Counted from the first letter of the stretch, positions 7,147 through 14,081 are shown. The stretch: 14,557 nucleotides of DNA from Candidatus Melainabacteria bacterium (GCA_003151275.1 PLXC01000123.1:1-14557), one strand, 5' to 3'. Translations and numbers: made by a program. The notes: generated by a model from the sequence alone, not told the origin.

Positions 7147-8001
7147 CTAGCTGCCTTTACGTCCCAGAAGCCAATTTAATAAACTTGGCTTCGTTTTAAG
7201 TTGCTCAGCTTCAGCACACAATTTTTCATTTTCTTCGGCTAATTCGCTCGCCTGTTTTTCTTTTTCCTCTTTTTCGAGCTCAAGATGTTGGACGATTTTG
7301 AGACGCTCTTCGTTTTCTTTGCTTAGCTCTTCTGCTAATTTTGCACGCAATTCGACATCCAACTGAAGCTGGTCAACAATCCGTTGTTGTTTTTCCATGC
7401 TCATTCTCAATGACTCTACCTGCTCTTCGAGCGATGTCTTTTGACTAAGCATCTGACGTTCTTTTTCTTGAAGCTTTTCCAAGTCGGGAAGTAGCTTTAA
7501 CTGAGCATCTTTCTCTGCAAGCTCTTTCTGCAAGGAACGATTAACCTCTTGTTGTTTCTCGAGTTGAACAGTGAATTCCTTGACAAAAGATTCAATTATT
7601 TTCTGTACTGGATTCTTATCCTCTAACTCTTCAGTCTCCTGATGCGCTGGTTGTGCCTGAGAGCGAGATGTTTCTGCATCGTTCGGTAACAGGTCAACTT
7701 CATGTGATTCAGCCTCGAAAATATCAGGATCTTCGATTTTTTGTTCTTTTTCTCCACTTACACTTTCTATAAACGAAGGGGTAATCCATACGTATACAGG
7801 CGAATTGCTTTGGCTGCCCATGCGCTTCCACTTCAAGGCGCCTTTTTTTACATAACGCTTTATCGTCTTTTCGGATTTCTTAGTGGCTATGGCTGCATCG
7901 AGATAGTCCATCCATTTACCTTGCTCTACTTCGCTCCTCTCTCTTGCCGGGACAGAACTTGGAGAAGATGGTTGGGATACCGACGCTTGATTATTTTGCA
8001 T
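7147..8001 (-). CDS. KfrA-like helix-turn-helix plus coiled-coil protein
   Basis: The 284-residue protein begins with a disordered Ser/Pro-rich tail (1-27). At about 29-75 it has a MerR/excisionase-type winged helix-turn-helix (DYLDAAIATKKSEKTIKRYV, basic KKGALKWKRMG, then a wing PVYVWIT). An acidic linker follows, then a long Glu/Lys/Gln/Leu coiled coil from about 140 to 270. It ends in a short hydrophobic-basic tail, NWLLGRKGS. DNA-binding head plus long coiled coil is the architecture of plasmid KfrA proteins, which aid stable inheritance and repress themselves. Palindromes flank the gene on both sides, and one sits just upstream of its likely promoter, which fits autoregulation. The start is uncertain: no good ribosome-binding site precedes 8001, and Met31 (first base 7911) would keep the helix-turn-helix nearly whole. 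Confidence 0.65.
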   Translation of the reverse strand: MQNNQASVSQPSSPSSVPARERSEVEQGKWMDYLDAAIATKKSEKTIKRYVKKGALKWKRMGSQSNSPVYVWITPSFIESVSGEKEQKIEDPDIFEAESHEVDLLPNDAETSRSQAQPAHQETEELEDKNPVQKIIESFVKEFTVQLEKQQEVNRSLQKELAEKDAQLKLLPDLEKLQEKERQMLSQKTSLEEQVESLRMSMEKQQRIVDQLQLDVELRAKLAEELSKENEERLKIVQHLELEKEEKEKQASELAEENEKLCAEAEQLKTKPSLLNWLLGRKGS

Positions 8002-8054
8002 TTGACATCACAAAAGAGGGGAGGTATTGCAGCCAGAAGTTGAACTTCACTTAC

Positions 8055-8060
8055 ATTATA
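8055..8060 (-). promoter_or_regulatory. -10 element upstream of coiled-coil gene
   Basis: On the minus strand this reads TATAAT, 54 bases before the start codon of the coiled-coil gene. No good -35 is present at 17-18 bp spacing. The palindrome at 8100-8119 lies just upstream of the expected -35 region, so a bound protein there could repress or activate. Confidence 0.4.
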
Positions 8061-8099
8061 AAGAGTAACCGCATCTGGTGCACGTCTTTTTTTCAGGCG

Positions 8100-8119
8100 T
8101 GACAGGACATGTCGCCTCA
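8100..8119. repeat. GGACATGTC palindrome near coiled-coil gene promoter
   Basis: TGACAGGACATGTCGCCTCA matches 14 of 18 fixed positions of the 20-bp consensus. It is the copy closest to the 5' end of the coiled-coil gene, so it is the best operator candidate. Confidence 0.55.
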
Positions 8120-8153
8120 CGTCAGATTATGATCGGACACGGCTGCCCTGACC

Positions 8154-8173
8154 TGTCTGTGCATGCCCGGACG
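8154..8173. repeat. Degenerate copy of the 20-bp palindrome
   Basis: TGTCTGTGCATGCCCGGACG matches 14 of 18 fixed positions with the CATG centre in register. Confidence 0.45.
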
Positions 8174-8330
8174 TTTGTGGACAAGCTTACTGAAATCGAT
8201 TTTAGAATCTTTGTATATACGCATGCTGTATATAGTCGACTCCACTGGTGGTGGCTCGGGTATTTACCAGACTTAATGGTTTCGAATCAGTAGCGTAGGT
8301 CCGTTAGTCCGTCCTCGCTGTGGGCTTTTC

Positions 8331-8350
8331 TGTCAGGACATGCCCCGACG
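8331..8350. repeat. 20-bp palindrome copy
   Basis: TGTCAGGACATGCCCCGACG matches 16 of 18 fixed positions. Confidence 0.6.
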
Positions 8351-8464
8351 GAAGTGTTTGGAAACCGATTGGTTCCAACAGGCGGCTAACTAACAAGCAC
8401 CGCTCATGGCATGTCACCGTTTATTCTCGGAATCATCTTTAGCAGGGCTCTAACTTGGAAGCAG

Positions 8465-8498
8465 TGACTCTTGTCACCTCACGTCCGGACAAGAGTCA
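8465..8498. repeat. 11-bp perfect inverted repeat
   Basis: TGACTCTTGTC at 8465-8475 and GACAAGAGTCA at 8488-8498 are exact reverse complements around a 12-base loop that itself contains ACGTCCG. No T-tract follows, so this is more likely a protein site or cruciform than a terminator. Its inner GTC/GAC ends resemble half-sites of the surrounding palindrome family. Confidence 0.55.
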
Positions 8499-8783
8499 TC
8501 CCGTTCGATCGAGCAAGCTTTACTTATTGGCGCCTGGGGATGCCCATAACTCAATTTCGACTTAGACTAATTTCTCACGCGGGCCTTGTAAAAGGCGCTA
8601 AGTATTGCGCATATTAGTTTCTATCTGTGAAATGTCCGGGACAAGAGTTGTCCGTGCACGTCCCTGCTGCAGTTTACTTTTGTCGCTGCACGCCCGGGCA
8701 AGGCTGGTACGGATTGCTGCACAGCCTGACCCTGTGAGCGCTTTGGGTTTGCCTCGATCGTGTCCCTGCTTGTCCGTGTGTTT

Positions 8784-8803
8784 TGACCGGACATGTCCTG
8801 ACA
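8784..8803. repeat. 20-bp palindrome copy, near-perfect
   Basis: TGACCGGACATGTCCTGACA matches 17 of 18 fixed positions and has the full GGACATGTCC core. Confidence 0.65.
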
Positions 8804-8843
8804 GTCTCGGTAGAACCACCGGTGGTGTGTAATTGCGGTCCTG

Positions 8844-8893
8844 TCCGGGGACATGTAGTGACACGTCCGGCCATGTCGGGACATGCGTATATA
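8844..8893. repeat. Three packed copies of the 20-bp palindrome
   Basis: Copies begin at 8844 (13/18), 8864 (15/18) and 8874 (13/18). The centres are therefore 20 and then 10 bp apart, about two helical turns and then one. The last two overlap and share TGTCGGGACA. This is the densest part of the array and is followed by an AT-rich stretch near 8888-8900. Confidence 0.55.
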
Positions 8894-8915
8894 AAAATGA
8901 GGATAAGGATTGCGC

Positions 8916-8958
8916 TGCCAGGACATGTGATGTATATTTGTCGGGGCATGTCCTGACA
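8916..8958. repeat. Two adjacent copies of the 20-bp palindrome
   Basis: The copy at 8916-8935 matches 12 of 18 positions. The copy at 8939-8958, TGTCGGGGCATGTCCTGACA, matches 17 of 18. They are the right-hand end of the array, about 200 bases before the first primase-like gene. Confidence 0.6.
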
Positions 8959-9128
8959 AAGTTCTAAAAAGCTGGCCAGTTCAGGCAAAAAAGGGTTGAT
9001 CAATTTTCGCTAAGGCCGTAGGATCGCAACTGATCCGGATCTGCAAGACACCGTTGATGGTGCTGCACTAGAAAGACAAAAACTGACCTGACCGAATCGC
9101 ACCAATATATTGATCTTTTGTTTCCACC

Positions 9129-9146
9129 AACGAACAACGGTTCGTT
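9129..9146. promoter_or_regulatory. Hairpin just before the pseudo-primase start
   Basis: AACGAAC at 9129-9135 and GTTCGTT at 9140-9146 pair perfectly around loop AACG. The hairpin ends 13 bases before the GTG start and occupies the place of a ribosome-binding site. It could be an operator or a translational control hairpin. Confidence 0.4.
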
Positions 9147-9159
9147 AGCCCCCTAGAAC

Positions 9160-10143
9160 GTGAGCCTCACTATTTCCTCTGATCTTAGCAATTCGGCACC
9201 GCCGATTGATAATGCGTTGCGGCCGCATCTGCAGCTCGATCAATTCCTCTCCTTTTTTCCAAACCGGCACGGGTCGCTGGTCAAAAGAGACATGGGGCAT
9301 TGGCGCACAATGAGCCAATACCACTCGCTGTCTGATGATGAGATTCTGCAGTCACTGAGTAACGGCTCCCCCCTTAAGCGCGCCTGTAGCTTCGAGAGCA
9401 CAACAAAATTTGCGGCCATCCATGTCCCTTCAGAAAGTCGCTTTTACGAAAGCGATCAACTTGAATACGTTAAAACAGCACTGGGTCAGATCGCGCCTTA
9501 CATCAAGCTTTACCAGTGTGATGATGATCGTTATCTCTACATATTTTTCAAAGCACCAGAGTCCTCTGATGTAGTTTCGGATGCACTCCAAAACGCTCTT
9601 TTAAAAGCTGGAGTTGAAATATCTGATACCACCGTTCGCGTATATCCATCTTCTGCTAATTTCATACCGTTGCCCCTTCAACCAGGCTTCGCGTGGCTAA
9701 GTCCAACTGGCCAGACAATCGTGCGACGCGAAGAGGTTTCGCTTGAATCTGCGTTAGCGCTCTTTCTTTTCGACGCTCAAAAGAATGCCATCGATGGGTC
9801 ATTCTTTTTTGGTACGCTCGCCAATGTAGCGGTACTAGAGCCAAGGACTGTCTTTATTGAGCCGGGAGTGCGCACTTGCGGTCTGATCATGGCTCCTCTT
9901 GATCGAAGCTTGGCTTCGCAGGAAGAAGAGTCCCGCAGCATTGCCTTAAAGGGTGACGCTGTATCGCCTTCTGAGACCTTGTTACCGAACTTGGTACCCC
10001 TAATTTTTTTGCGGAATTCGGCGAATAATCGCCAGCTAGATGAGAAAAAAACATCGAGAGCTCCGCCGCAAAACTTACGTAATTACGTAAGTTTTCGATG
10101 CCGTTCCCCTGACTCAAGAAGGTCTTCCAGTGGTCGTTATTGA
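9160..10143 (+). CDS. Primase-like paralogue with lost catalytic residues
   Basis: Residues 25-215 align by eye, motif for motif, with the larger primase-like protein encoded at 10631-12424, including LSDDEIL against LTDSEIL, LYIFF and PLPLQPGFAWL. Every catalytic signature is altered. The metal-binding DID of the intact copy is HVP here (residues 88-90), the His of GWHLY is Tyr125, and the Arg of GLRLPLQPG is Pro170. The protein is 327 residues against 597. The C-terminal wing carrying the second copy's helix-turn-helix is absent, and the tail after residue 285 is Ser/Arg-rich. The start is GTG. It may be a dead regulator or structural partner of the replication protein, or a slowly decaying duplicate. 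The frame is fully open, so it may still be expressed. Confidence 0.65.
   Translation: MSLTISSDLSNSAPPIDNALRPHLQLDQFLSFFPNRHGSLVKRDMGHWRTMSQYHSLSDDEILQSLSNGSPLKRACSFESTTKFAAIHVPSESRFYESDQLEYVKTALGQIAPYIKLYQCDDDRYLYIFFKAPESSDVVSDALQNALLKAGVEISDTTVRVYPSSANFIPLPLQPGFAWLSPTGQTIVRREEVSLESALALFLFDAQKNAIDGSFFFGTLANVAVLEPRTVFIEPGVRTCGLIMAPLDRSLASQEEESRSIALKGDAVSPSETLLPNLVPLIFLRNSANNRQLDEKKTSRAPPQNLRNYVSFRCRSPDSRRSSSGRY
10070..10095. promoter_or_regulatory. Perfect 26-bp palindrome in the pseudo-primase gene
   Basis: AAAACTTACGTAA is followed directly by its exact reverse complement, with no loop. It lies near the 3' end of the pseudo-primase gene and 34 bases before the start of the XRE-type regulator gene, a good place for an operator. 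A 16-bp core identical to it recurs at 11418-11437 in the intact paralogue. Confidence 0.6.
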
Positions 10144-10420
10144 CGTGAACCGACACAAAGCAATATTCAAGCAACTTGGTTATGACAATGACGAAGGTGC
10201 AGCTCTTTTACAGCGCACGCTTTTGTTGAAGACTTTGAAATCAGAGCTTGAAAAGAAAGGTTGGTCGCAAAAAATGGCTGCAGAAAAACTCGGCGTTAAG
10301 CCTCAGCGTGTATGCGAGATATACGCATTGAAAATCAACTTGTTCAGCATTGACTTGCTCATCAAATATTTAGCGAGGCTCGGCAAAGAAGTGAATTTCA
10401 CTGTCCGAAACTCACGCTAA
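10130..10420 (+). CDS. XRE-family regulator, HTH_37 antitoxin type
   Basis: This is a 96-residue DNA-binding protein. An N-terminal VNRHKAIFKQLGYDNDEGAALLQRTLL segment leads into a helix-turn-helix at about 45-70 (WSQKMAAEKLGVKPQRVCEIYA) and a closing helix, LLIKYLARLGKEVNFTV. That order is typical of the XRE-like antitoxins paired with RelE/HigB-type toxins. No toxin gene is adjacent: the gene instead overlaps the end of the pseudo-primase by 14 bases. GTG is used as the start, with AAGAAGG about seven bases upstream; another GTG lies five codons on. The recognition helix differs from the usual KVSRLLRG pattern. Likely roles are an orphan repressor controlling its own operon and the following replication gene through the TTACGTAATTACGTAA sites. 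That link is inference. Confidence 0.7.
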   Translation: MVVIDVNRHKAIFKQLGYDNDEGAALLQRTLLLKTLKSELEKKGWSQKMAAEKLGVKPQRVCEIYALKINLFSIDLLIKYLARLGKEVNFTVRNSR

Positions 10421-10468
10421 GACCACCACAAACGCGTTAGACGCAAAGGAAAACTGAAAGACAGACAC

Positions 10469-10489
10469 AAAAAAATCGGCTTACGCCGA
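10469..10489 (-). terminator. Rho-independent terminator, minus strand
   Basis: Read on the minus strand, stem TCGGC, loop GTAA and stem GCCGA are followed by seven T. On the plus strand the run of A precedes the hairpin, so it would work poorly for the XRE gene. No minus-strand gene lies between here and 12463, so it may stop antisense transcription or a short RNA started inside the primase gene. Confidence 0.6.
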
Positions 10490-10630
10490 CTTGATTGCAG
10501 ACCGTTTTACCGGACTTTCTATTCGATTGTAATTCAGAATTTGGTTTGAGACCCCGTTTTCTGCATGCGCAAAGAATAAACGATAGATTCGGCTAGGTCA
10601 ACTCATCTCAAATTAGAAAGAGAGCACCTT

Positions 10631-12424
10631 TTGACCGGACAACTTTCGCTGGCCAACAACAATGTTGAGCCCGCTAGATTTTCACGCCATAAATTCTTTC
10701 CGAAATCGGCTGCGGCTGCGATTTCTGACTTCCTTTCGCTATTCTATCGATATGGATATATCTATAAGCAGTATGGGGAATCAGGATGGTTGTCTGCAAA
10801 CGAGGTGTGGCAGCTAACTGATTCGGAAATCCTAAAAGCTATTTCTTGTGTTCATCCCAAATGCTTTATCGGAACACGCGCAAGCAAAGCGTCTCGATAT
10901 GCGGTGCTCGATATTGATGCCGGCAGTAAATATCACAATCTACAAGGACTCCGCAGCATAACCGCTCTGCTAAAGAAAGCAGGAATCGATCAAACAAATC
11001 TGTACCGCTCTTCCGAATCGAACGGCTGGCATTTGTATATCTTTTTCGATTCACCAATCAGCTCCCGAGACCTTCGCGAGCAACTCGTTCAGTTATTCCA
11101 ATTGCATGACTTTGAAGTTGCTAAAGGCACCTTGGAGATTTTTCCTCATTTAGGCAATAGTTCAATTGGACAAGGGTTACGTTTGCCGCTACAGCCAGGC
11201 TGGGCGTGGCTGAATCCTGACACTCTTGCAATAAGAGACGATCGATTCGATATGAGCCCGATGGAAGCTCTTCTGACTTTCCTTCGAGATATAGACTCGT
11301 CATCTAACAGCTATCATCAATTTCATCAACTCAAAGCCTTTGTAACGTCGACAGCTGAGACCAGAGAGAAGATAGTCGCCCGAACGGCTAACAGTTCAAG
11401 ACTTGCTCAAGTAATCGAGTTACGTAATTACGTAACTAAACCGGGGACCGATTCTGCTATAAACACCGTAAAAACGGTCTTTCACAAGCTCCCTCCAGGT
11501 ATCGCCGCTGATACATGGGTGAAGGGTCGCCACTATTACAACTTTGGTTTGACCGGAATATCTCAACGAGCAGAGGCAATTTTTTGCCTGTCGCACTATT
11601 TGTTTTATGGCGATCCTGAGCGATTGATTTCGCCCCTCGGTTATGGCTACGAGATGGAACGAAAATGGATCATTGAGGAAGTTCTCAAACTTAAGCACCA
11701 TGGTTTCAGCAAAGATATTGATGCTGGTCGTCCTGAAGCTCTTAAACACATCGAGAGAGCAGCTAGCTGGGTGCCGCCATCAAAACGGGGCCAGGAAATC
11801 AAACGATATGCTGCTGACGTTCCGATCAACTGGGTCAAGGCAAATCAAAATCGAACCACTGCGGCGCGCAAGAAAATTACGGATGCCGTAACTGAATTCG
11901 ATGCTGCGGGGCATGGCTTCAGTATGCGCGAACTGCGTCTAAAAACTGGATGCAGCAGCGACACCCTCGCTAAACACGATGACCTTTGGCGCTCAGCTCA
12001 AAACTATCGGGCCAATAATACACAGCGCTTTGCAAGTGATCCAGGCGAATATAACGCTGGGATAGGGGCTGCTTGTTCAAAAAGCGAGCCTCAGTTTCCT
12101 GTTTTTCAAAACGATATGCCGCCGGGGCGCTTGGCAGCTCGTAGGATCGCTTATGAGCTCGGCAGACGTACGTCCCCTGATATTCGTAACTCAAATCAAC
12201 TTAAAGATGTCTTAGAGGGTTTTGAAGACCTCTGGACAGAGCGTGTCGTTGAAAGTTTGCCAGAAGAGATCTCTCAGACCGAAACTAGAGATCTTTTGAA
12301 GTTGGCTGTCTTATATAAATTACTTCTTTTGCAATCACCAAGTTATGAAAGCGTGAGATGGCTTGCAGATATTCTGCATTCGCTAGACGATGAATTAAAA
12401 ACTCGAGCTGGACCACCAAGTTGA
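10631..12424 (+). CDS. Primase-type plasmid replication protein
   Basis: This is a 597-residue protein of the archaeo-eukaryotic primase type. Metal-binding D94 and D96 lie in YAVLDIDAGSKYHN, His134 in SNGWHLYIFFD, and an Arg184 motif in GLRLPLQPGWAWL, the order expected for the AEP active site. A second region at about 290-390 (YYNFGLTGISQRAEAIFCLSHYLF) is helical. Residues 400-455 (INWVKANQNRTTAARKKI to CSSDTLAKHDDLWR) look like a DNA-binding helix-turn-helix near the C-terminal third. I associate this combination with cyanobacterial plasmid replication proteins. It likely primes or initiates copying of the replicon. The start is a TTG with only a weak GAAAGAGAG upstream, and the frame has no earlier start codon. 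A 20-bp palindrome sits at 11418-11437 within codons 264-268. No helicase is fused or adjacent. Confidence 0.7.
   Translation: MTGQLSLANNNVEPARFSRHKFFPKSAAAAISDFLSLFYRYGYIYKQYGESGWLSANEVWQLTDSEILKAISCVHPKCFIGTRASKASRYAVLDIDAGSKYHNLQGLRSITALLKKAGIDQTNLYRSSESNGWHLYIFFDSPISSRDLREQLVQLFQLHDFEVAKGTLEIFPHLGNSSIGQGLRLPLQPGWAWLNPDTLAIRDDRFDMSPMEALLTFLRDIDSSSNSYHQFHQLKAFVTSTAETREKIVARTANSSRLAQVIELRNYVTKPGTDSAINTVKTVFHKLPPGIAADTWVKGRHYYNFGLTGISQRAEAIFCLSHYLFYGDPERLISPLGYGYEMERKWIIEEVLKLKHHGFSKDIDAGRPEALKHIERAASWVPPSKRGQEIKRYAADVPINWVKANQNRTTAARKKITDAVTEFDAAGHGFSMRELRLKTGCSSDTLAKHDDLWRSAQNYRANNTQRFASDPGEYNAGIGAACSKSEPQFPVFQNDMPPGRLAARRIAYELGRRTSPDIRNSNQLKDVLEGFEDLWTERVVESLPEEISQTETRDLLKLAVLYKLLLLQSPSYESVRWLADILHSLDDELKTRAGPPS
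11418..11437. promoter_or_regulatory. Perfect 20-bp palindrome inside the primase gene
   Basis: AGTTACGTAATTACGTAACT is its own reverse complement. Its core is identical to the palindrome at 10070-10095 and is read in the same frame as Leu-Arg-Asn-Tyr-Val. It could be an intragenic operator or replication-control site. Confidence 0.55.
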
Positions 12425-12462
12425 GAATTGACAGATATGTTCTAAAACAATGCTTGGACATA

Positions 12463-13116
12463 TCACGAGGACTTCTTTTTGCGTTTGTCTGCCGCTGCCG
12501 CTTTTTTGATCTCATCAAAACGTTCATTTAGCGTTTGCTCAATGACTTGAAATTGGAAATTGACTAAACGAGCATCAAAACTATCTGGATTGAAATCAGA
12601 TCCTATCCATTCAAGAAATTCTTTTCGTTCTTCGCTTTCAGGATCTTCGATGCTATTTATAAATCGTCTATAACCGTCTGTGCCACCGACGTCCTCTGGC
12701 GGACAGGCACGTTTTCCAGCCAAACATCGGTCCAGGAGCATGGCTTTAGGGTCATAAGGTGTCACTTTTTCAAGCAGGATGTTGTGCTCCCAACCATCGC
12801 CAAAATCGTATCGATAGTGAGCGGTGTCGCCTACGATTGCAAGAAGATTTATCAAACAAAATTCACGCTCGTCTAACATTTCAGAATCATCTTCGCCAAA
12901 CTCAGTTTGCCCATAGCGCGTATCATTTGCTTCAAATTCGTGCAAATGTGAATTGGTCCAACCTAGTGCAATTTGGAAAATCTGATGGACAACATCAAGT
13001 TGGACACCCGACGGGATCTGCAGCCGCCTCCAGATTGGCAAAGGTGAATCGACCAAAGAGACTTTAATTTGAAACAGTTTCTCCAGAGGAGGTCTTGGTA
13101 TTCGTTTAGCCGGCAT
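12463..13116 (-). CDS. pRiA4b ORF-3 family protein
   Basis: This is a 217-residue protein matching the plasmid pRiA4b ORF-3 family, which is common on plasmids and near transposons but has no settled function. The family signature is clear: FQIKVSLVDSPLPIWRRLQIPSGVQLDVVHQIFQIALGW near the start, then HLHEF, HYRYDFGDGWEHNI in the middle, and CPPEDVGGTDGY before a C-terminal helix that ends in a lysine-rich tail. The frame is open farther upstream to 13308, but I chose the ATG at 13116. The minus strand shows AGAGGA five bases before it, the family begins at this point, and the longer version would overlap the terminator of the upstream gene. It converges on the primase gene, with 38 bases between the two stop codons and no clear terminator. 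Confidence 0.82.
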   Translation of the reverse strand: MPAKRIPRPPLEKLFQIKVSLVDSPLPIWRRLQIPSGVQLDVVHQIFQIALGWTNSHLHEFEANDTRYGQTEFGEDDSEMLDEREFCLINLLAIVGDTAHYRYDFGDGWEHNILLEKVTPYDPKAMLLDRCLAGKRACPPEDVGGTDGYRRFINSIEDPESEERKEFLEWIGSDFNPDSFDARLVNFQFQVIEQTLNERFDEIKKAAAADKRKKKSS

Positions 13117-13278
13117 TGATTCCTCTATTAGGCGACGGTGAGTGATGGTATCACAATGACGCCTTGAAGAAGAATTGTCGAAAATGAAACATAAGAAAGT
13201 CGCGCGGCGTTTTTGTCCAGCTACTTTCTGGTTTTTCTCAATCCACCAGTAATGAGTTGGTTCCTCATTGCTCCTTTG

Positions 13279-13305
13279 AAAAGGCGAGCTTTCGCCCGCC
13301 TTTTT
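13279..13305 (-). terminator. Terminator after the cyclase-like gene
   Basis: On the minus strand, immediately after the TGA of the cyclase-like gene, GGCGGGC and GCTCGCC pair (one A-C mismatch) around GAAA. A-rich sequence precedes the stem and TTTT follows it. The flanking A and T runs make it potentially bidirectional. It separates the two minus-strand genes into different transcripts. Confidence 0.65.
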
Positions 13306-14081
13306 CACTTCTGAGATTCTTCTTTGGGAACGTAGTCCGAATCTGTTGTCAGCTTCAGATCGTTCTGATCGGCCTTCATCATTGCGGCTACCACTGGCTC
13401 TGAGTTTCTATAGCGCTGCGTGAATGTCGGACCGGAATTTATTCGAATCATTTGAAAATCTCGAGTATGTTGCCGTCCATTCACCATACCGCTTCTATGC
13501 GTTGGCACGCGCCTGGTCTTCTTTTGTTGGCCCGCACCAGCTTTCTCTTCTTTGAAGGTGACCACTGCTTCAGCTGAGGCTGCTGGAGTCAGTCCTTCCG
13601 CCAACACTATTCCTGTGAGATCAAGTGATATTTCTAGCTTGTGAGCATCAATTATCCCTTGACCGACGTAGACTTTGTCCTCTCTGTCAACGATCGCCTC
13701 GCCAGCGGCGATACCACCTCTTAGGGCCAGGAGCCTATTTAGAAACACCCGATAAATCGAGAAACAGAACTCACACAGGTCATTGAGGCTCTCATCCGAA
13801 TCATCTTCAGTAAAGATAAAGATCGAGTCCGAAAAGACGGCGACTTCGTAAATATGTGGAAAGTCCGGAAACATCTTTCCTGGTGGCGGTGTTCCATCGA
13901 CATTCGTTATGCCAGGCGTGTCTGGGATGAAGTGAGCAGACTCTTGGTGGCGCTGGAGTACCTTAATTGACGTCCAGTAATCGTTGTACAACTTGCCTAC
14001 ATCTTGTTTGACCAGATTGGAAAAACCGAGCACATCCAAACTGGCAACATATCGTCTCCGTAATGTGCCTGCGCTGTCCAT
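13305..14081 (-). CDS. Class III nucleotidyl-cyclase-like protein
   Basis: This is a 258-residue protein with the look of a class III adenylate/guanylate-type cyclase domain. YVASLDVLGF supplies a first metal-type aspartate (D16), EVAVFSDSIFIF a second (D85), followed by a helix and LRGGIAAGEA at 120-129 and VYVGQGIIDAHKLE at 137-150. The same order of motifs occurs in the cyclases of Pycsar anti-phage systems. A basic loop near 195-225 separates the core from a short C-terminal beta segment. I place the start at 14081, where minus-strand AGGAG lies seven bases upstream; the frame extends to 14237 but those 52 extra residues lack family features. No TIR or membrane effector gene is adjacent, so a Pycsar role is only suggested. 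It could be a regulatory or inactive cyclase. Confidence 0.55.
   Translation of the reverse strand: MDSAGTLRRRYVASLDVLGFSNLVKQDVGKLYNDYWTSIKVLQRHQESAHFIPDTPGITNVDGTPPPGKMFPDFPHIYEVAVFSDSIFIFTEDDSDESLNDLCEFCFSIYRVFLNRLLALRGGIAAGEAIVDREDKVYVGQGIIDAHKLEISLDLTGIVLAEGLTPAASAEAVVTFKEEKAGAGQQKKTRRVPTHRSGMVNGRQHTRDFQMIRINSGPTFTQRYRNSEPVVAAMMKADQNDLKLTTDSDYVPKEESQK

Larger units (their letters stand above)
8061..9159. other. Non-coding palindrome-rich region (candidate centromere or origin)
   Basis: About 1.1 kb holds no credible gene. Short open frames on both strands between 8598 and 9003 give compositionally odd proteins rich in Cys, Arg and Ser, produced by the repeats. The region carries nine of the eleven 20-bp palindromes, many further TGTCC/GGACA half-sites, an 11-bp inverted repeat at 8465-8498 and a 12-bp palindrome at 8815-8826. 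Next to a KfrA-like gene and a replication gene, a partition site, operator array or iteron-type origin is the natural inference. I see no clear DnaA-box cluster. Confidence 0.55.

Noticed and set aside
7025..8958. CRISPR array
   Set aside because: The repeats are palindromic, degenerate and irregularly spaced, without uniform spacers or cas genes.
8598..9003. Overlapping open frames on both strands in the palindrome region
   Set aside because: They arise from GC-rich symmetrical repeats and have odd composition and no start signals or domains.
9160..12424. TOTE-type conflict system suggested by primase-like domains
   Set aside because: No helicase or endonuclease is fused or adjacent, and the C-terminal helix-turn-helix fits a replication protein better.
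13117..13308. Longer N-terminus for the pRiA4b ORF-3 protein
   Set aside because: It would overlap the upstream gene's stop and terminator, while a good ribosome-binding site and the family start lie at 13116.
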